This document shows, in pieces, positions 59,173 through 64,000 of a DNA stretch of 64,000 nucleotides. The stretch spans positions 1,178,001 through 1,242,000 of the forward strand of contig NZ_CP151632.1 in NCBI RefSeq assembly GCF_040144835.1. The letters run 5' to 3'. The DNA comes from Microbacterium sp. LWS13-1.2. GTDB taxonomy: Bacteria > Actinomycetota > Actinomycetes > Actinomycetales > Microbacteriaceae. Position numbers and translations under genes: made by a program. The notes below the pieces were generated by a model. The model did not search any database. It saw only the letters and a list, made by a program, of their open reading frames with translations, and was not told the origin of the DNA. Positions within the stretch are counted from its first letter, which is position 1, and every line of letters starts with the position of its first letter.

Positions 59173-60080
59173 TTGCGGTTCACCGTTTCATTGAGAGCGT
59201 CGGAGAGCAGGCTGAACGACATGGCCAGCAGGATGAGGATGATCGTCGGGCCGATGATGAACATGGGGGCCTGCTCGATGAAGCGCATGCCGATATTCAG
59301 CAGTGACCCGAGTGACGGCTCGGGCGGCTGGATGCCAAGTCCGATGATGCTCAGGCCGGCCTCGATGAAGATCGCGGCGACCACGAAGATGGCGCCGCCC
59401 ACCAGGATCGGGTCGGCCACGTTCGGAAGTATGTGTCGGACGAGGATTGTGCCCTTGCCCACACCGAGCGTGCGAGCAGCGGTCACGTACTCGCGCTGCT
59501 CCTGCTCGAGAAGCGCCGCTCGCGCCTGCCGGCCGAAGAACGGCAGACCCGCGATCGTGATCGCGACCACGAGCGCACCCCACCCGGGACCCATGATCAG
59601 CACGATGCAGACTCCGAGCACGACCCCCGGGAATCCGAGGATGATGTCCAGCAGACGCTGCACGAACACCCCGGCGAACCGGGAGAGAGCACCGAGGAGT
59701 CCGAGTGCCGTGCCGATGATCATGCTCGCCGGCACGGCCACGATGATGATGGAGAAGTCCGTGCGAAGCCCGTAGAGCGTGCGGACGAGGAGGTCGCGTC
59801 CGAGCTCGTCGGTCCCGAAGGGGTGCGCCAGGCTCGGAGTCTGCAGAGCGTCGGCACTCTGCTGGTCGTAACCGTCCGGGAAGAGCACCGGGGCGAGAAG
59901 GGCGAGCAGCACCAGGATCGAGAGGATCACCAAGCCGGTGATACCGCGCCCGGTCTTAAAGGCCGCGAGGTAGCGGCGGAGCGTGGCGTTGGGAGTGAGG
60001 CGCCGCTGGCGACGCTGCAGGTTCCGTACGGTCTCCGTCGAGGGGACGGTCGCGTACTTCTGGGCATTCATCTCGGTCAT
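59169..60080 (-). CDS. ABC permease, DppC type
   Basis: 303 residues, six membrane segments. N-terminal DppC extension (LRRYLAAFKTGRGITGLVILSIL), LAHPFGTDELGRDLLVRTLYGLRTDFSI, and the EAA-like loop YVTAARTLGVGKGTILVRHILPN. Forms the channel with DppB. Starts 1 bp after dppB's stop and is coupled to the ATPase gene. Confidence 0.94.
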   Translation of the reverse strand: MTEMNAQKYATVPSTETVRNLQRRQRRLTPNATLRRYLAAFKTGRGITGLVILSILVLLALLAPVLFPDGYDQQSADALQTPSLAHPFGTDELGRDLLVRTLYGLRTDFSIIIVAVPASMIIGTALGLLGALSRFAGVFVQRLLDIILGFPGVVLGVCIVLIMGPGWGALVVAITIAGLPFFGRQARAALLEQEQREYVTAARTLGVGKGTILVRHILPNVADPILVGGAIFVVAAIFIEAGLSIIGLGIQPPEPSLGSLLNIGMRFIEQAPMFIIGPTIILILLAMSFSLLSDALNETVNRK

Positions 60081-60081
60081 C

Positions 60082-61029
60082 TCAAGCGTCCAATCTCACG
60101 CGCGGGTCTAGCGCGGCGAGGATGATTTCGGTGATGAGCTGGGACAGCACGGCGATCAGCACTGCACCCATGATGAGTATCTGGACCAGCTGATAGTCGC
60201 GGGAGTTCACGGCCTGCACGGCGAGCTGCCCGAGCCCGTTGCGGGCGAAGATCGCCTCGATGATGATGGCGCCGCCGAACAACTCGCCGACACGGAGCCC
60301 GATTGCCACGACGGCAGCTCCGAGGCTGGTGCGCAGCACATGTCGATATGCGATGCGGCGCGGGGACGCACCCTTCGCCCGGGCGAGGTCGACGAACTCT
60401 TCGCCCCGCGTGGTGTTCATGGTGGTCTGCAGCAGCCGCGAGATCGCAGGCGCCTGTGCCAGTCCCAGCGCAAAGGCTGGCAGGAGGAGGTATTGGATGC
60501 CGATCCCAGGATTCTCCAGCAGCCCCACCTCACCGCTCACGGGGAGCAGGCGCCACGTCACGCCGAACAGCACGATCAGCAGCAGGCCCGCGAGGAACGC
60601 CGGCGTGGCCAGCAGGAGGGTGTTGGTCGCGTCGACAGCGAAGCGACCCAGCTTGGACCGCTCGGACCCGCCCAGGATGCCCAGCCCCATCCCGATCACG
60701 ATCATGAAGACGGAGGCAAGGAGTGCGAGTTCGATCGTGCTCTCGAGCCGGGTGGTGATCAGGTCGCTCACCGGACGGTTGAAGATGTACGACATCCCCA
60801 GGTTTCCCCGGAACACACCGCCGAGCCATGTGAGGTACTGCACCCACAGGGGCTGATCCAGACCGAGCGCTTGGCGGATCTCGTCCACCTGCTCGGGCGT
60901 CGCGTCCGATCCCGCGATTGTCTGTGCGGGATCACCGGGAGCGAATCGCGGCAGGAGGAACGCGATGATCGAGGTCGCGAACAGGACGAGGAGGATCGAC
61001 GGGATCTTCCTGATGAGGAACTGGATCAT
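60082..61029 (-). CDS. ABC permease, DppB type
   Basis: 315 residues, six membrane segments. N-terminal FLIRKIPSILLVLFATSIIAFLLPRFAPGDPA is the DppB/OppB signature, with GLDQPLWVQYLTWLGGVFRGNLGMSY, and the EAA loop FVDLARAKGASPRRIAYRHVLR. ATG at 61029 overlaps the sulfatase 3 stop (ATGA), tying import directly to desulfation. Confidence 0.94.
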   Translation of the reverse strand: MIQFLIRKIPSILLVLFATSIIAFLLPRFAPGDPAQTIAGSDATPEQVDEIRQALGLDQPLWVQYLTWLGGVFRGNLGMSYIFNRPVSDLITTRLESTIELALLASVFMIVIGMGLGILGGSERSKLGRFAVDATNTLLLATPAFLAGLLLIVLFGVTWRLLPVSGEVGLLENPGIGIQYLLLPAFALGLAQAPAISRLLQTTMNTTRGEEFVDLARAKGASPRRIAYRHVLRTSLGAAVVAIGLRVGELFGGAIIIEAIFARNGLGQLAVQAVNSRDYQLVQILIMGAVLIAVLSQLITEIILAALDPRVRLDA

Positions 61030-62423
61030 GACATGCTCACTTCTGCGCCCCGGGGCTCGACGTTGAGGTACGCTCGCAGCCGCTGCACCGATTCGGGGCG
61101 CTGCTGCGCGAGGTCGTTCTCCTCGAACGGGTCGGAACTCACGTCGGTCAAGTAAGGATGCTCGAGATCGTCGCTCACGATCATCTTCTCCTCCGATGTG
61201 GTGACGGTCCTCCAGTCGCGCAGTTCGACCCACTTGTTCGCACCGTAGTGGCCGACCGCGGCCGCGATCTCCCGGGGAGACCTGGTGAGACCTGAGACGA
61301 CGAACTCCCGGTGCACTTCGGTAGAGCCCTGCAGGACCCCCAGCACCGATCGCGCAGTCATGTGTCGAGGCTGCGCGACATCGGCGATTTCGAGGACCGT
61401 CGCTGCGATGTCCTCGAGGGACACCAGGGCATCGGACTGGACGCCATGCGCGGCGACGACGGGACCGCTGATGATCAGCGGGATGCGGATGCTGGGATCG
61501 AGGGCTATCTGCTTCCCCCAGATGCCGTGGTCCCCCAGCATCTCGCCATGGTCGCTCGTGTAGATGACGACGGTGTTGTCGAGGTCTCCCTCTTCTTCCA
61601 GGCGATCCAGGAAGATGCCCAAGTGCCGATCGATGTTCTCGATCATCGCCGCGTAGCGTCGGCGCACCTCGTTGTGGTCGCCGTCGAACGGGGCCGCGTT
61701 GTGAGGAGCAGGGAAGTCCACATCCGCCCACGCATCCCTCATCCGCTCCGTGACGTCCATGGGGTCGTGGGGGCCTGCGAAGTTGACGACGAGGTGCCAG
61801 GGCGTGTCACGAGGACGGCGATCCAGTAGCGAGTGCGCGTTGGCGGCGATCCAGTTGTCGAGATATGACTCCTCCGGCAGCGGACTGAGGGAGACATCAC
61901 TGTAGGGGGCCTTCGCGCGTCGGCTGAAGTCGGAGAGGTGCGCTTCCGCCAGTCCGGCCTCGTAGAGGTGATGCATATACGGTCCGTGTGGCTGTTCACG
62001 TCCAGACCAGAGGGAATCGAACTTGCCCTCGTTGTCGATGCCGTCCGACATCCCCCACTCGCCCAGCAGGCGTGAGCCGTCGAGGTTCCAGTCGAATGTG
62101 GCCTTATGGAGATCGAACTTCCCCACTCCGGCGACGAAGTATCCCGCTTCGTCGCGCAGCTGGCGGTAATAGGTTCCGGCGTCCAGTGGGAGGTCGTGAA
62201 AGTTGTTCGGCACGGGAGTCGAGTCGTAGTCCAAGCCGGTCGCGAGGCAGGCGCGGGCCGGCGCGCACAGCGGCGACGGGGTCGTCGCGCGGCGGAACGT
62301 CACTCCATGTTCCTGGAGCCGCCGGATGTTCGGGGTGCGCACGGGAAGCTCACCCAGCCCTTCGAGCCAGTCGAAGCGGTGCTGGTCAGCGATGACGAGC
62401 AGCACGTTAGGTGCGGAAGTCAC
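61026..62423 (-). CDS. Sulfatase 3 (FGly-dependent, cytoplasmic)
   Basis: 465 residues. LLVIADQHRFDWLEG (metal ligands), FGly site PSPLCAPARACLATG with Cys53 (C-x-P-x-R), GVGKFDLHKATFDWN with the active-site Lys/His, and IYTSDHGEMLGDHGIWGKQ for Asp/His ligands and a Lys. No signal peptide. GTG start at 62423. Sits between the substrate-binding protein and the DppB gene, so it is expressed with the importer. Confidence 0.93.
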   Translation of the reverse strand: MTSAPNVLLVIADQHRFDWLEGLGELPVRTPNIRRLQEHGVTFRRATTPSPLCAPARACLATGLDYDSTPVPNNFHDLPLDAGTYYRQLRDEAGYFVAGVGKFDLHKATFDWNLDGSRLLGEWGMSDGIDNEGKFDSLWSGREQPHGPYMHHLYEAGLAEAHLSDFSRRAKAPYSDVSLSPLPEESYLDNWIAANAHSLLDRRPRDTPWHLVVNFAGPHDPMDVTERMRDAWADVDFPAPHNAAPFDGDHNEVRRRYAAMIENIDRHLGIFLDRLEEEGDLDNTVVIYTSDHGEMLGDHGIWGKQIALDPSIRIPLIISGPVVAAHGVQSDALVSLEDIAATVLEIADVAQPRHMTARSVLGVLQGSTEVHREFVVSGLTRSPREIAAAVGHYGANKWVELRDWRTVTTSEEKMIVSDDLEHPYLTDVSSDPFEENDLAQQRPESVQRLRAYLNVEPRGAEVSMS

Positions 62424-62442
62424 GGGGTGCCTTTCTCTTAGT

Positions 62443-62471
62443 GCCCCTCGCCCGCTGGCCGGGCGAGGGGC
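62443..62471. terminator. 12-bp hairpin between the binding protein and sulfatase 3
   Basis: GCCCCTCGCCCG (62443-62454) pairs perfectly with 62460-62471. Inside the operon it probably stabilises the upstream binding-protein mRNA or partly terminates, giving more binding protein than permease. No T-run follows on the minus strand. Confidence 0.55.
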
Positions 62472-62478
62472 GCGTCCA

Positions 62479-64000
62479 TCATTCGCTGACGAATGCGGCC
62501 TTCGCGTCGAGGTATCCCCGGGACGACAGCGTCAGCCCCTGGGCGGTGTCGGCCTGAACGACCTGACCGAGCACCTGAACGATATTGGCGGTGAACGCCT
62601 CATCGGCGATGTACTCCGTCAGCGCCTCGAGCGCTTGCCGATACTCGTCGTCATCCGATGCCGCAACCAGGTCGTCGCGCAAGGTTGCGTACTCGTCGGT
62701 CCAGAAATGCGAGGGGTTGCCTTCTCGCAGCGACGGCAGGGTATTCATCAGCGTGATCGGCCCTAGGCCGTTGAGACCATGCAGTGGCATGAAGGCCTGG
62801 CCGAGATCGCCGGCGATCTGCTGCTGTCCGAAAGCCTGGGTTTCGATCGGATTGATCGTGGGCACCAGTCCCACTTCTTCCAGGTTGTTCCGCACTACTT
62901 CGGCGACGCTCGTGTTGGAGGGAAGGCTGATGACGCTGATCGTCACGGCGGCACCGGCGGCACCGGCGTCTTCGAGCATCTGCTTCGCCTTCTCGGGGTC
63001 GTACTCGTACGCGTTCGCGAACTCATCCAGGTAGTCGGGTCCGTTCAGGTCCCAGAACTGGGTCGTCGCGACCGCGGAGTCGCCGAAGATCTGCTCGGCG
63101 ATACGTTCGCGGTCGATGGCGAAGTTGACGGCCTGCCGCGCTTCCTTGCTGTCGAACGGGGCCTGCGTGACGTCGATGCCGAACGGGTACACGCTGCCGG
63201 CGGTGTTCGCGATTGTGAATGCACTGTTGGAGCTGAGGGACTGCACATCGACCGGGTTCATGCCGATCGCGATCTGGGACCGGTCGCTGCGCACCGCGTT
63301 CAGCATCGCCGTGCTGTCGGTGATCACCGCGATTTCGATGCCATCGAGGTGAGGAGACTCGCCCCAGTAGTCGTCGTTCTTGGTCAGGATGATCTCAGAT
63401 CCCGGTGTCCAGCTCTCGAAGAGAAAGGGACCGGTGCCGACGACTTGCGAGCCATCGGCCAGTCCCGCCGCCGTCTCGGAGTCGAGGACGTAGGTCTGCT
63501 CGAAGAAATCGAAGATATTGGGAATCGGCGCCGCGAAGCTGATGACGAGCTCGGTGTCACTGACGACCTCGACGTCGGAGAACTGCTTGGCGATATAGCC
63601 GACCTGGGCGCTCGAGGCTGCGGACTGTTCGATTGAATACTTGACATCGTCCGCTGTCATGGGCCGCCCCGTGTGGAAAGTCACGTCGTCCCGAAGCGTG
63701 ACCTCCATTGAGAGGCCGTCGTCGGCGACGGACCATCCGGTCGCAAGCAGCGGCTGAGGCTCGCCCTCCTCGTCGAGGAGCGTCAGGGTCTCGAACACAT
63801 TCGATGCCCAGCTGGAGTTGCCGAGCCTGCCCGCCAGCACGTTGTTCGGCTGGGCGTCGGAACTCTGCGCGATGGTGAGTACCCCACCGTCGACGGGCTC
63901 GCCGGACGGGCCACCGGATTCCTCGAGGTCGACCGCCGACTGACAGCCACCCAGGGCGATCGCCAGGGCCGCCACCCCGGCGGTGACCGCGAGCCAAGGA
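62479..64000 (-). CDS. ABC substrate-binding lipoprotein, DppA/OppA type (5' end beyond the window)
   Basis: At least 507 residues of a family-5 extracellular solute-binding protein. The visible N-terminus, VTAGVAALAIALGGCQS, is the end of a lipoprotein signal with lipobox LGGC, so only a few residues of the signal are missing. Family marks: GGVLTIAQSSDAQPNNVL, LRDDVTFHTGRPMTADDVKYSIEQS, GTGPFLFESW and AVNFAIDRERIAEQIFG. The family binds peptides, glycosides or opines; here a sulfated ligand is likely from the three neighbouring sulfatases. The frame has no stop up to base 64000. Confidence 0.92.
   Translation of the reverse strand, partial: PWLAVTAGVAALAIALGGCQSAVDLEESGGPSGEPVDGGVLTIAQSSDAQPNNVLAGRLGNSSWASNVFETLTLLDEEGEPQPLLATGWSVADDGLSMEVTLRDDVTFHTGRPMTADDVKYSIEQSAASSAQVGYIAKQFSDVEVVSDTELVISFAAPIPNIFDFFEQTYVLDSETAAGLADGSQVVGTGPFLFESWTPGSEIILTKNDDYWGESPHLDGIEIAVITDSTAMLNAVRSDRSQIAIGMNPVDVQSLSSNSAFTIANTAGSVYPFGIDVTQAPFDSKEARQAVNFAIDRERIAEQIFGDSAVATTQFWDLNGPDYLDEFANAYEYDPEKAKQMLEDAGAAGAAVTISVISLPSNTSVAEVVRNNLEEVGLVPTINPIETQAFGQQQIAGDLGQAFMPLHGLNGLGPITLMNTLPSLREGNPSHFWTDEYATLRDDLVAASDDDEYRQALEALTEYIADEAFTANIVQVLGQVVQADTAQGLTLSSRGYLDAKAAFVSE

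Overview
The window is about 70% G+C, with tightly packed genes, many 4-bp ATGA/GTGA stop-start overlaps, frequent GTG starts and many apparent leaderless genes. Together with Lsr2, the coproporphyrin-type haem pathway (ChdC), a DUF222-HNH gene, a GDE_N_bis debranching-type hydrolase, and a helicase-nuclease of the family named after Microbacterium testaceum MTES_1575, this points to an actinobacterium of the Microbacteriaceae, most likely Microbacterium. This is chromosome: I see no rRNA, CRISPR array, IS element or prophage.

Layout. 1-3389: 5' part of hutH diverging from an IclR regulator, then an autoregulated ArsR-MFS pair. 3420-9955: a LacI-controlled sugar ABC importer (binding protein, two permeases, no ATPase) with an intracellular debranching-type glycosidase. 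9971-17341: YbaK, a methyltransferase, a Leu/Phe/Val dehydrogenase, an acyl-CoA ligase, a ZIP transporter and a DUF222-HNH gene with an SOS-like box. 17342-26179: MerR regulator and the haem locus, hemA diverging from hemE-cgoX-chdC-hemC-hemB-hemL. 26328-29305: macrodomain protein and a two-component system. 29428-36490: a glycosylation cluster (GT2, DUF2064, methyltransferase, MTA/nucleoside phosphorylase, sugar epimerase, polytopic membrane protein) enclosing a convergent Mo-oxidoreductase/cytochrome b pair. 36569-40875: tRNA-Ala, membrane protein, GNAT, galU, and the cyclo-ligase-FmdB-mscL operon. 40948-45801: a 66-aa small protein, the large helicase/nuclease, and an alkyltransferase-like protein lacking its cysteine. 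46080-51995: LuxR regulator, lsr2, pntAB, a cysteine-free HesB-like protein, an orphan, tRNA-Arg. 52075-64000, all on the minus strand: a sulfatase locus with a peptide/oligosaccharide-type ABC importer, three FGly sulfatases, TetR, the formylglycine-generating enzyme and two DUF202 proteins.

Working together. The right end looks like a complete uptake-and-desulfation module: import by the Dpp-type transporter, then hydrolysis by cytoplasmic sulfatases matured by the local FGE. The haem locus covers most steps from glutamyl-tRNA to coprohaem and decarboxylation to haem; glutamyl-tRNA synthetase, uroporphyrinogen synthase and ferrochelatase are not seen here. The 29-36 kb cluster resembles the mycobacterial locus linked to the methylthioxylose cap of lipoarabinomannan.

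Most unusual sequence: a 41-bp dispersed repeat expanded as four in-frame 54-bp units inside hemL; a six-copy 17-bp tandem repeat that makes a chain of GTG starts and TGA stops in front of a membrane-protein gene; other tandem duplications across stop codons; nested palindromic elements in the haem region; and a strongly favoured GGATGCC heptamer.
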